Shown here: piece by piece, positions 45,810 through 53,454 of the stretch | How positions within the stretch are numbered: position 1 is the stretch's first letter | Layout of the letters: each line of letters starts with the position of its first letter | Origin: Nonomuraea thailandensis | GTDB lineage: Bacteria > Actinomycetota > Actinomycetes > Streptosporangiales > Streptosporangiaceae | Assembly (NCBI RefSeq): GCF_024172165.1 | Contig: NZ_JAMZEB010000002.1 | Location: 4,609,501-4,673,500, forward strand | Direction of reading: 5' to 3' | Length of the DNA stretch: 64,000 nt | Notes under the pieces: generated by a model | The model's input: the letters and a program-made list of their open reading frames with translations, nothing else | Database searches by the model: none | What the model was told of the DNA's origin: nothing | Made by a program: the position numbers and the translations under genes

Positions 45810-46057
45810 CCCGCGTTCCCGACGAAGGCATGATCCTCGTCCCCGGCGGCACCCTCATCACCGCTACCCCGGAAGAGGGCCGGGCCCTGGCCATCGTCCT
45901 CGCCCGCCACACCGTCCACACCGTCCAGCCCGACCTGGAGACCCTGCAGGCCGGGCGCGCCCGGTACGGCGGCGACCCGCTGGGGCTGATCGCCGCCGCC
46001 CAGGTGGTGGCGCTGGAGTTCGCCACCATCGCCGCGGCCAACGGCTACTGGCGCTGA
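45806..46057 (+). CDS. Small hypothetical protein in WhiB operon
   Basis: An 83-residue soluble protein beginning MTRVPDEGMILVPGGTLIT, helical in its second half (LIAAAQVVALEFATIAAANG). ATGA overlap with the WhiB gene fixes the start and shows coupling. No family recognised. Probably actinobacteria-specific and linked to WhiB function by position only. Confidence 0.75.
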   Translation: MTRVPDEGMILVPGGTLITATPEEGRALAIVLARHTVHTVQPDLETLQAGRARYGGDPLGLIAAAQVVALEFATIAAANGYWR

Positions 46058-46077
46058 CCCCTCGAAGGAGAGCCCTC

Positions 46078-46868
46078 ATGACGGAGGTCCGGTTCACCCA
46101 CATCGGCGGTCCCACGGTCCTCATCGAGTTCGGCGGCTGGCGGCTGCTCACCGACCCGACCTTCGATCCCCCGGCCGCACCTACCCCTTCGGCTGGGGAA
46201 CCTCCTCCCGCAAGCTGACCGGCCCCGCCATCGACCCCGCCGACCTGCCGGACATCGACGCCGTCCTGCTGTCGCACGTGCACCACGGTGACAACCTCGA
46301 CGACGCCGGACGCGCCCTGCTGCCCGCCGCCGGCACGATCGTGACGACCTCCTCCGGCGCCCGCTCCCTGCCGCACCCGGCCCGCGGCCTGCGAGCGGGC
46401 GGGACGACCCGCCTGGAGGCTCCCGGCAGGCCGCCCATCGACATCACCGCCACCCCGTGCCGGCACGGGCCCCCGCTGAGCAGGCCGATCGTGGGCGAGG
46501 TCATCGGCTTCGCGCTCACCTGGCCGGGCCAGGAGCACGGGCCCCTCTGGATCACCGGCGACACCGTCCACCACCGCGCGCTGCGCCGGGCCGCCGCCGT
46601 GATCCGGCCGGGCACGATCCTGCTGCACCTGGGCGGGGTCGCCTTCCCCCTCACCGGGCCGCTGCGCTACACCATGACCGCGCGGCAGGCCGTACGGCTG
46701 TGCGAGGCCCTCTCCCCGCGTACGGTCCTGCCGGTCCACTACGAGGGCTGGCAGCACTTCCGGCAGGGCCACGACGGCATCGAGCAGGACCTCCGGAGTG
46801 CGCCGGACCGCATCAGCGGCCTGTTCCACTGGCTGCCTCTGGGCACGGCCGACCAGATACACCTCTGA
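46078..46868 (+). pseudogene. MBL-fold metallo-hydrolase with a 1-base frameshift
   Basis: The start (ATG 46078 after AAGGAGA) encodes MTEVRFTHIGGPTVLIEFGG and DPTFDPP. The frame is then lost at about 46171-46174, where a run of C and G appears to lack one G. The next frame continues with GRTYPFGWGTSSRKLTG, the metal motif LLSHVHHGDNLD (HxHxxDxxD-like, second D replaced) and TGDTVHH to a stop at 46868. The family is the UlaG-like Zn-dependent hydrolases. If the frameshift is real the protein would be truncated; a sequencing error at this GC run is equally possible. Confidence 0.8.
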
Positions 46869-46889
46869 CCGCCGCAGAAAGGACCATCC

Positions 46890-47339
46890 ATGACCACCGC
46901 CACTCAGCTGGACAACCTGGCCATCGCCGCGTTGCAGGACATGCTCATCAACGTCGCGGAGCTGGCGTCCCAGGCCAAGCAGGCGCACTGGAACGTCCGC
47001 GGCGCCGCGTTCCTCACCGTGCACCAGTGGCTGGACGACCTCGCGCAGAACCTGCGGGCCCACGCCGACACGCTGGCCGAGCGCATCGCCGCCCTCGGCG
47101 GCTGGCCGGACGCCTGCAGCGAGACACTGAGCGAGCGCAACTCCCTGGAGTCCCTGCCGTTCGGCGCGCTCACCACAGGCCAGGCGCTCGCCGCCATGGA
47201 CAACGGCCTGGGACGCGTCGCCGCCGGGGCCGCGGCATGGCTGCGTAACCCGGCGGTCGACCAGGTGACCGCCGACCACCTCACCGGCCTGTGCCGGGAC
47301 GTCCAGAACCAGCAGTGGCTCGCCCGCGCCCAGCAATGA
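46890..47339 (+). CDS. dps: Dps-family ferritin-like DNA-protecting protein
   Basis: A 149-residue four-helix Dps protein. The ferroxidase ligands at the subunit interface are H33, H45 and D49 on one side and D60, E64 on the other, matching the family pattern. KQAHWNVRG and HQWLDDL are the signature segments. It oxidises and stores iron using H2O2 and can protect DNA. Start ATG has AAAGGA upstream. It ends the WhiB - small protein - hydrolase - Dps group, so oxidative or iron stress control is likely. Confidence 0.93.
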   Translation: MTTATQLDNLAIAALQDMLINVAELASQAKQAHWNVRGAAFLTVHQWLDDLAQNLRAHADTLAERIAALGGWPDACSETLSERNSLESLPFGALTTGQALAAMDNGLGRVAAGAAAWLRNPAVDQVTADHLTGLCRDVQNQQWLARAQQ

Positions 47340-47467
47340 GCCACAGCACTGCGCGGGGTGTCTCGTCGGGCGGAGGGGCACGGGAGCTGTCATGGATGCC
47401 GAGGAATCACGCATGCCGGGGCCCGCGAGTGGCGAGGCGGGTCGGCACCCGTGTCCAGGCGCATGGC

Positions 47468-48331
47468 ATGATCGCGGCCATGTCCCCCAGCGTTCCCCGC
47501 CTCCGGATCGGCTCGGCCGAGATCATCGCCCTCGCCGACGCCGACGGCCCGTTCTTCTCGCCGCGCGCCGAGGCCTTCCCCGAGGCCACGGCCGCTCAGT
47601 GGGCCGAGGCCGACCGCTATGACCCGGGCGCGGTCGACGCCGGGGGCCGCTGGCGGCTGCACTTCCGCGCGTACGCGATCCGCAGCGACAAGGGCCTGAC
47701 CATGGTGGACGCCGGGATCGGCCCGGCGGACAGCCCGGCCGGCTCGTGGGCGCCCGTGCCCGGCGTGCTCCCCGAGTCTCTCGCCGCCGCGGGCATCGAC
47801 CCGGCCGAGGTCGACACCGTGGTGCTCACGCATCTGCACACCGACCACGTCGGATGGGCGGTCGTGACCGAGGCCGCCGTCCCGTCGGCGGGCGGCGCCC
47901 CCGCTCCCGGCACCGGCGGCCGCCGCCCCTACTTCCCGAACGCCGAATACCTGCTCCAGCGGGCCGAGTTCGACGCCCTCGACGCGCTCAACCCGCAGCT
48001 GCGCGAGACCCTCACCGGCCCGCTCGCGGCGGCCGGCCGGCTCCGGCTCCTCGACGGGGACACGCCGCTGCGCGCCGGCCGCACGGTCGCCACGCCCGGC
48101 CACACGCCGGGGCACCAGAGCGTGCTGGTCACCGACGGGCGCGAGCAGGTGCTCATCACCGGCGACCTCCTGGTGCACGCGCTCCAGTTGCTCCACCCCG
48201 AGCTCGCCTACTCGCACGAGATCGACCCCGAGGCGGCCCGGCACTCAAGAAAGCGCATGCTCAGCCGCGAAGCCGTCACCACGCTGCACCTGGCGGCCCC
48301 GCACCTGACGGAGCCGTTCATCAGGGCGTGA
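47468..48331 (+). CDS. MBL-fold metallo-hydrolase
   Basis: A 287-residue metallo-beta-lactamase-fold hydrolase. Metal motif LTHLHTDHVGW (HxHxDH), then ATPGHTPGHQS and LITGDLLVHALQ supply the remaining ligands. Its closest recognisable relatives are lactonase-like (AHL lactonase/quinolone-type) proteins of the glyoxalase II clan. The substrate is unknown. ATG 47468 and 47480 are both possible starts with weak ribosome binding sites. It follows the Dps gene by about 130 bp and may be separate. Confidence 0.88.
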   Translation: MIAAMSPSVPRLRIGSAEIIALADADGPFFSPRAEAFPEATAAQWAEADRYDPGAVDAGGRWRLHFRAYAIRSDKGLTMVDAGIGPADSPAGSWAPVPGVLPESLAAAGIDPAEVDTVVLTHLHTDHVGWAVVTEAAVPSAGGAPAPGTGGRRPYFPNAEYLLQRAEFDALDALNPQLRETLTGPLAAAGRLRLLDGDTPLRAGRTVATPGHTPGHQSVLVTDGREQVLITGDLLVHALQLLHPELAYSHEIDPEAARHSRKRMLSREAVTTLHLAAPHLTEPFIRA

Positions 48332-48337
48332 TCGCGG

Positions 48338-48372
48338 CGTCTCGGGTGCCGGAGCGGCCCATCGCCGAGACG
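48338..48372 (+). terminator. Hairpin after the MBL-fold gene
   Basis: CGTCTCGG pairs with CCGAGACG across a 19-base loop that itself contains GC-rich pairing, starting 7 bp after the MBL-fold gene stop. There is no U-tract. It lies between convergent genes. Confidence 0.4.
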
Positions 48373-48440
48373 ATGACGACGCCTTGCGGCGGAAACGGCA
48401 CGATCAGCCTTGGACGGCAGCGCGCTCACGCCTACCGGCG

Positions 48441-49421
48441 TCACCCGGCGTGGAGAGGCTCGGGGTTCTGGTCCAGCGGTCCGCCGAGCTTGTGGGGCGG
48501 CCCGCATGATTGCGGTTCGACCCGCCTCCCTCCGAACCGGGTGGCCGAGTCGGTGCCGGCGACGGCCCGGATCTGGTCCGGGGTCATCCCGCTCACGCCC
48601 CGCAGATCGGCGCCGCGCAGATCGGCTCCGGACAGGTCCGCCCCTGTCAGGTCGGCTCCGGACAGCTCGGCGAGCCGCAGGTTCGCCTTGCTCAGGTCCG
48701 CGCCACGGAGCCGGGCGTAGGTGAGGCACGCCTGCGGCGCGTACACACTGCTCAGGTTCGCGTCCCACAACCCGGCCCACGTCAGATCGGCCCCCTCCAG
48801 GTTCGCGCGGCTCAGCCGGATTCCGTCGAGCGCCGCGCGAGGGAAGCGGACCTGGGAGAAGTCGGTGAGCGGGTCTCCCACGACAGCCAGACCAGAGGCG
48901 ACGGTAAGGGCCGCGTGGACGTCCGGCGGCAGGTCCGCGATGGTCCGGACCACGGCGAGGTCGTGGATCGAGGCAGTGCACTGCCGCGCGGGCCGTGGCG
49001 TGCACAGGTCGTGGTTGCGGACGTACGCCGCCAGCACGTCGCGCACGGTGAGGCGGTCCCTGGGGGAGTCGGCGGCGATCCGCTGCAGGGCATAGATCCC
49101 GCCGAAGCGCACATCGGCCGCGGGTGAGGCGAGTTGTTCGACCGCTTTGGTGTACCGGTCGGTGATCTGGCCCTCGCGCGCGGTTCGCAGCTCCTCCTGC
49201 CCGTTCCGCAGCGTCACCGCGGTCATGATCAGGCTGCCGGCGGTGAAGAGGGCGCCCAGCAGGATCCCGACGCTGTTGAACCACTGGTGACGGTTCAGCC
49301 GCCGGCGTTCGCGCCACTGGTCGTCGCGCTGCCGTCGGGCCTCCAGCAGTTCCAGGCGCTTTTCGACCGGTAACCCGTCGAGCTCTTCCTGGGTGGGCTC
49401 GGCGATGCGAGTAGCTTCCAT
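48441..49421 (-). CDS. Pentapeptide-repeat membrane-associated protein
   Basis: A 326-residue protein with a charged N-terminus (ELLEARRQRDDQWRERRRLN), one membrane helix (FNSVGILLGALFTAGSLIMTAV, about 51-72), a HEAT-like helical part (TKAVEQLASPAADVRFGGIYALQRI) and a C-terminal pentapeptide-repeat helix (A(D/N)LxG repeats, LSGADLTGADLSGADLRGAD). The cytoplasmic face is predicted for the repeats. Function unknown; such proteins are common in actinomycetes. The start (ATG 49421) has a weak ribosome binding site, so a nearby GTG upstream is possible. Confidence 0.85.
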   Translation of the reverse strand: MEATRIAEPTQEELDGLPVEKRLELLEARRQRDDQWRERRRLNRHQWFNSVGILLGALFTAGSLIMTAVTLRNGQEELRTAREGQITDRYTKAVEQLASPAADVRFGGIYALQRIAADSPRDRLTVRDVLAAYVRNHDLCTPRPARQCTASIHDLAVVRTIADLPPDVHAALTVASGLAVVGDPLTDFSQVRFPRAALDGIRLSRANLEGADLTWAGLWDANLSSVYAPQACLTYARLRGADLSKANLRLAELSGADLTGADLSGADLRGADLRGVSGMTPDQIRAVAGTDSATRFGGRRVEPQSCGPPHKLGGPLDQNPEPLHAG

Positions 49422-49500
49422 GCAGGGATGGCACCGCACCTTGGCTGATGTGACAAGGATGAGCCGTTCCCTGTCACGACAGCGCTGAAGGCGCCGCGGC

Positions 49501-49806
49501 TCACCGCGCGACCGCCGTGGCGAACCAGCGGGTGATGGTCGTCGGGTGGGTGATGGCCGTGCCGATGACGGCGTGCGCGCCGAGCCCGACCGCCTCGGCC
49601 GCCTGCTCCGCCAGGTGGTATCGCCCCTCGGCGATGACCGGGACGGGCACCTCGCGGGCGAGCTCCGCGACCAGGTCGAGGCCGGGGCCGGGACGGACCT
49701 GCGCGTCCGGTGAGGGTCCGGACGGGCGGGCCAGGGAGTTTCCTGCGCCGGCCGGGAGTACGGGGTGTGGCCCGACCAGGGTCGTCCCCACCACGTCCGT
49801 CGAGCA
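49501..49806 (-). pseudogene. Remnant of nanE (ManNAc-6-phosphate 2-epimerase), 3' part
   Basis: Only the C-terminal part of a NanE protein is recognisable: TDVVGTTLVG, LDLVAELAREVPVPVIAEGR and GAHAVIGTAITHP. The last is shorter by one or two residues than the usual GAHAVVVGTAITxP. The N-terminal half, including its active-site region, is missing, and no start is present. NanE converts ManNAc-6-P to GlcNAc-6-P in sialic acid catabolism. A sialidase relic lies about 80 bp away, converging on it. Confidence 0.6.
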
Positions 49807-49884
49807 GGGCGAAGGCGAGGCGGGCGGCACCGAGGAGGGCGGCGGCGTACGCGGCGGCGACCAGCAGGACGTCGGCGTACGCGG

Positions 49885-50100
49885 CGGCGGCGTGAACGAG
49901 AGCAGGCGGTGGAGCGCAGCACCGGCGCCGCCCTCTACAGCGGCACGCGGCCGGCTGCTCCACCATGGCCGTGCTCGCGAACGGCCAGATCGGCGTGCTC
50001 TACGAGATCGGCGACACCGGCGGCATCGTCTTCGACCGGGTCTCGCTCGACTGGCTGAAGACCGCCTGGCCCGGGCCGCCCGGCGACCGCGGTCACAGGC
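49885..50100 (+). pseudogene. Remnant of a sialidase, C-terminal end
   Basis: Around 49905-49960 the frame gives ALYSGT, then shifts, and AAGCSTMAVLANGQIGVLY, EIGDTGGIVFDRVSLDWL follows in the next frame. This matches the end of secreted exo-sialidases (AxYSTMAVLPDGRIGxLYE ... FxxxSLDWL), including their last Asp-box region. There is no start, most of the propeller is missing, and a frameshift separates the two parts. The segment runs into the promoter of the MerR-methyltransferase gene. Confidence 0.6.
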
Positions 50101-50148
50101 TCGCCGAGGCGCTCGGGGCGCCTCGGCCCGCTGCCGTGAGCCGGGTAC

Positions 50149-50186
50149 TTGACCCTCACGTGGCGTCAGGCGGCATAGTCGGGGCC
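50149..50186 (+). promoter_or_regulatory. MerR-type promoter with 19-bp spacer, probable leaderless start
   Basis: -35 TTGACC (50149-50154), -10 CATAGT (50174-50179), spacer 19 bp as in MerR-activated promoters. Centred in the spacer is the dyad CCTCACG-TGG-CGTCAGG (50154-50170, 6 of 7 matching). Transcription would begin about 50186-50187, at the GTG start codon, so the message is predicted to be leaderless. Confidence 0.65.
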
Positions 50187-51302
50187 GTGGAGGACCACTG
50201 GACCGTGGGGCGCGTGGCCGGGCTGGCCGGTGTGAGCGTCCGCACGCTGCATCACTATGACGAGATCGGGCTCGTCCGGCCGTCGGCGCGGACGGCGGCC
50301 GGCTACCGGGCCTATTCGGCGCGCGACGTGCAGCGGCTGCGGGAGGTGCTGGCCTACCGGCGGCTGGGCTTCGGGCTGCGGGAGATCGCGGCGCTGGTCG
50401 GCGACCCGTCCACCGACGCGGTCGCGCACCTGCGCCGGCTGCGCGGCCTGCTGCTGGAGCGGCGCGATCGTGCTGACGCCATGGTGGCGGCCATCGACAG
50501 GGAGCTGGAGGCACGGGCGAAGGGACTGAAGGTGACACCGGAGGAGCAGTTGGAGATGCTCGGCGCACGGCTGTACGACGCGATCGGCGGCGCCTACACC
50601 GCGACCCGGCGTACCGAGCCGCGGATCGCCGCGCAGATCTGGGCCGCGCTCGGCGACGCGCGGACGGTGCTGAACGTCGGGGCCGGCACCGGCTCCTACG
50701 AGCCCGCCGATCGCGACGTGACCGCGGTGGAGCCGTCGGCGGTCATGCGGGGTCAGCGCCCCGCCGGCGCGGCGCCGTGCGTGGCCGCCGCCGCGGAGAG
50801 CCTGCCGTTCGACGACCGGTCCTTCGACGTCGCCATGGCCGTCTCCACCGTTCACCACTGGGCGGACCCGATCGCGGGGCTGCGCGAGATGCGGCGCGTG
50901 GCCCGCCGCGTGGTGGTGCTCACGTTCGACACCGACGAGCCCGGATGGCAGGACCGGTTCTGGCTCACCCGCGACTACCTGCCCGAGTTCGCCGCCGTCC
51001 TCGACGGCTTTCCGTCGCTCGCCGGGATGGCCGGCGCGATCGGCGCCCGCGCCGAGCCGGTGCCCATCCCGTGGGACTGCGCTGACGGCCTGTTCGAGGC
51101 GTACTGGCGCCGCCCGGCGGCCTATCTGGAGGAGCCCGTACGCCGGGCGATGTCGGTGTGGACGAGGGTGGGGCCGCAGGCCGAGCGGCGGGCGGTGCGC
51201 AGCCTCGGCGACGACCTCGAGTCCGGCCGGTGGGCCGAGCGCAACAGCGACCTGGCCGGCCTCGACGCGGCCGACCTCGGCCTCCGCCTGCTCATCGCCT
51301 GA
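50187..51302 (+). CDS. MerR-type regulator fused to a SAM methyltransferase
   Basis: A 371-residue fusion. Residues 1-75 form a MerR HTH (WTVGRVAGLAGVSVRTLHHY, then LGFGLREIAALV) and 76-112 a coiled coil, followed by the TipA-like junction KGLKVTPEEQLEMLG (113-126). The usual TipAS effector domain is missing. In its place a class I methyltransferase starts at 127 (ARLYDAIGGAYTATRRTEP) with motif I VLNVGAGTGS at 161-170 and VTAVEPSAVM, DVAMAVSTVHHW. GTG 50187 is positioned exactly at the predicted transcription start. It may sense its own SAM substrate or product. Natural fusion versus recent recombination is open. Confidence 0.85.
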   Translation: MEDHWTVGRVAGLAGVSVRTLHHYDEIGLVRPSARTAAGYRAYSARDVQRLREVLAYRRLGFGLREIAALVGDPSTDAVAHLRRLRGLLLERRDRADAMVAAIDRELEARAKGLKVTPEEQLEMLGARLYDAIGGAYTATRRTEPRIAAQIWAALGDARTVLNVGAGTGSYEPADRDVTAVEPSAVMRGQRPAGAAPCVAAAAESLPFDDRSFDVAMAVSTVHHWADPIAGLREMRRVARRVVVLTFDTDEPGWQDRFWLTRDYLPEFAAVLDGFPSLAGMAGAIGARAEPVPIPWDCADGLFEAYWRRPAAYLEEPVRRAMSVWTRVGPQAERRAVRSLGDDLESGRWAERNSDLAGLDAADLGLRLLIA

Positions 51303-51340
51303 ACCGCGCGGGCCGGACCGGCCGCCGTACCATTGATCTC

Positions 51341-51598
51341 ATGGACGATCAGTTACCCTGGCCCTTCGCGGAGCCACGCCCCGGCTACGAGTTCGATGTC
51401 GTGATCCGTGGATACGACCCGCATCAGGTGCACGAGCTCCTCATCCGCGTCGAGAAGACGCTGGACGGGACGGCGGCGGAACGCATCGAGGCGGACGACG
51501 TCGGCGGTGCCGTGCTGAAGGTCAGGCTGCGCGGTTACCACCGCGGGCAGGTGGACGCCGCGCTGGCGGACTGCGCCCGCAGGCTGCGGGAGTCCTGA
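51341..51598 (+). CDS. Small DivIVA-domain protein
   Basis: An 85-residue protein with two copies of the short DivIVA-type motif: FDVVIRGYDPHQVHELLIRVEKTL near the N-terminus and LKVRLRGYHRGQVDAALADCARRL at the C-terminus. Each resembles the GYDxxQVDxxL membrane-binding segment of DivIVA/Wag31-like proteins. It lacks the long coiled coil, so it is not a full DivIVA. Possibly a polar or membrane-curvature adaptor. Convergent with a membrane protein. Confidence 0.8.
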   Translation: MDDQLPWPFAEPRPGYEFDVVIRGYDPHQVHELLIRVEKTLDGTAAERIEADDVGGAVLKVRLRGYHRGQVDAALADCARRLRES

Positions 51599-51616
51599 CC
51601 CGAGCGCCTTGTCGTG

Positions 51617-51636
51617 CCCGGCCGCCATGGGCCGGG
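51617..51636. terminator. Bidirectional hairpin between convergent genes
   Basis: CCCGGCC-GCCATG-GGCCGGG, a perfect 7-bp stem with a 6-base loop, lies in the 46-bp gap between two convergent stop codons. Confidence 0.6.
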
Positions 51637-51644
51637 TCAGAGGC

Positions 51645-51956
51645 TCAATCGTTTCCGCGGCGAAGACGGCCGCGGTGCCGGAACGCCAGCGACTCGATCG
51701 CGAACGCCAGAACGGCGAGCATGACGCCCAGGACGAGCCAGTGCTCGAACCACTGGGCGCCGACGCCCCACCCCCACGCTTCGGCGGCCAGGCTCTGCGG
51801 GTCGCCCGCGACGATGCCGGCGAGGTGCGTGAACACGATCCAGGCGGCGACGGCTGCCGTCAGCCAGTTCCTCCAGGCAGGGTTTCGATCCGCGCCGATG
51901 GCGTTGTCCCTGCGCAAGCGGGCGCGCGTCGCGCCTGGGAAGCGTCGATCGGCCAT
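51645..51956 (-). CDS. Small two-helix membrane protein
   Basis: A 103-residue protein with two hydrophobic helices (WLTAAVAAWIVFTHLAGIVAG and HWLVLGVMLAVLAFAIESLAF) separated by an amphipathic loop, with basic flanks (RARLRRDN at the start, RHRGRLRRGND at the end). No family recognised. It is expressed towards the DivIVA-like gene. Confidence 0.65.
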   Translation of the reverse strand: MADRRFPGATRARLRRDNAIGADRNPAWRNWLTAAVAAWIVFTHLAGIVAGDPQSLAAEAWGWGVGAQWFEHWLVLGVMLAVLAFAIESLAFRHRGRLRRGND

Positions 51957-52034
51957 GAGATCACTATGACAGGCCGGCCGTCCGCGGCAAGGGCCGCATC
52001 ACACACCGCGGACGGCAGTCATCCGGCCCCTGGA

Positions 52035-53240
52035 TCAGCCGAAGCGCAGCGGCAGCGCCTCGGGGCCCTGGATTCCGAGCGGTCCGGGCCAGGTCAGCGG
52101 CCCCACCACGGACGGCGGTCCCAGCCGGGCGGCGAGGACGGACAGCGCCTCGCCGACCTCGACGCGGGCCAGAGCGGCGCCCAGGCAGTGGTGCGGGCCC
52201 GCGCCGAACTGCAGCGGGGGCACGTCCCTTACCGCGGTGATGTCGAACCGGTCGGCGTTCTTGTACGCCCGGGGGTCGCGCTGCGCGGCCTGCACGCACA
52301 TGGTGAGGTACATCCCCTTCTCGACCGCGAGCCCCTTGTAGTGGAAGTCCTCGGCGGCGAAGCGGTAGACGCTGCCCGTCGAGGGCCGCCAGCGCATCAC
52401 CTCCTCGACGGCCCGGGCCGCGAGCTCGGGCTGCCGGCCGAGGAGGGCCCACTGCCCGGGGTGCTGCGAGAAGGCGACCATGGCGTTGGCGAGCTGGTGC
52501 CGGGTCGTGTCGTGGGCGGCGAACACGAGGGTGACCAGGAGGTTGCGCAACTCGGCCCGGCTGACCTGGCCGTCGCCGGCCTGGTAGGCCGCGACCAGGT
52601 CGGAGCTGAGGTCGTCGGCCGGCCGGGCGATCTTGTCGTCGATCAGGTGGTCGGCGTAGTCGTTCAGGCCGTTGACCGCGCTCTCCAGCCGGGCCACGAC
52701 GTCACCGCCGCCGGACAGGCCGAAGACCAGGCCGAGGTCGGCGGTCCAGGTGCCGAAGCTGTCGTAGTCCTCTGGCCGCACGCCGAGCAGCCGGCACATG
52801 ACCGCGAGCGGCAGGTGGATGCCGAACTCGGCGACGAAGTCGTGCGTGCCGCCGTCGTCGAGACGGTCGGTGAGCCGCTCGGCCTGCTCGCGGATGAACG
52901 GCCGCAGCAGCGCCATCCGGCGGGCGGTGAACGCCTTGTTCATCAGCCCGCGCAGGCGGCGGTGCTCGTCGCCGTCGTGGTTGACGATCATCGGCACGAA
53001 CCAGTCGTAGATCGGGCCGCCGGTGATGCCGTGCGTGTTCATGTACCGCCGGCCGTCGTGGGTCAGCCTGCGGTCGCGCAGCAGGTCGTTGGCCTCCTCG
53101 TAGCGGAGCACGAGGAGGCCGAAGGGGCTGTCGGCGTACCAGCTCTCCGCCTGCGCTGTGTAGACCTCCGGGGCCTCGAAGGTGAACGCCGGGTCCAGGA
53201 CGTCGAGGAACGGGACGTTCGGGGCTGCGGGTGTCGCCAC
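52035..53240 (-). CDS. Cytochrome P450
   Basis: A 401-residue soluble P450 of the actinobacterial CYP type. The I-helix is AAHDTTRHQLA, the ExxR motif lies in EEVMRWRPS and the heme-binding loop FGAGPHHCLGAALARVE carries the proximal Cys. EHRRLRGLMNKAFTARR is the C-helix WxxxR-like region. Redox partners are not adjacent. A palindrome about 87 bp upstream (53327-53349) suggests regulation by a TetR-like repressor. The substrate is unknown; steroid, fatty acid or secondary-metabolite hydroxylation are all possible. Confidence 0.93.
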   Translation of the reverse strand: MATPAAPNVPFLDVLDPAFTFEAPEVYTAQAESWYADSPFGLLVLRYEEANDLLRDRRLTHDGRRYMNTHGITGGPIYDWFVPMIVNHDGDEHRRLRGLMNKAFTARRMALLRPFIREQAERLTDRLDDGGTHDFVAEFGIHLPLAVMCRLLGVRPEDYDSFGTWTADLGLVFGLSGGGDVVARLESAVNGLNDYADHLIDDKIARPADDLSSDLVAAYQAGDGQVSRAELRNLLVTLVFAAHDTTRHQLANAMVAFSQHPGQWALLGRQPELAARAVEEVMRWRPSTGSVYRFAAEDFHYKGLAVEKGMYLTMCVQAAQRDPRAYKNADRFDITAVRDVPPLQFGAGPHHCLGAALARVEVGEALSVLAARLGPPSVVGPLTWPGPLGIQGPEALPLRFG

Positions 53241-53326
53241 GCCATCCTCCTTGCGGAATCTCGCCTGCGTCGCCGGGTGCGCCCCCAGCCTCTTCCGGCA
53301 TCGCCCGGCAGGAAAGTGACGCTCTA

Positions 53327-53349
53327 CTGACCTTCTGAATATCGGTCAG
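53327..53349. promoter_or_regulatory. Palindrome upstream of the P450 gene
   Basis: CTGACC-n11-GGTCAG, a perfect 6-bp-arm inverted repeat in the 214-bp gap upstream of the P450 start. It could be the operator of an unlinked repressor. Confidence 0.35.
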
Positions 53350-53399
53350 CTCCGCAGTGAAGAGCCGCAGGTCGCCACCATTAGGGACGGCGGCCGGCC

Positions 53400-53424
53400 G
53401 CCCCCGGGCCTGTTCGCCGGGGGC
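53400..53424 (-). terminator. Hairpin after the orphan binding-protein gene
   Basis: GCCCCCGG pairs with CCGGGGGC through a 9-base loop (one further C-G pair closes the stem), about 30 bp after the stop of the binding-protein gene. No U-tract. Confidence 0.5.
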
Positions 53425-53454
53425 GCCGGATGCGGGCGGGCGCCGCGACGGCTC

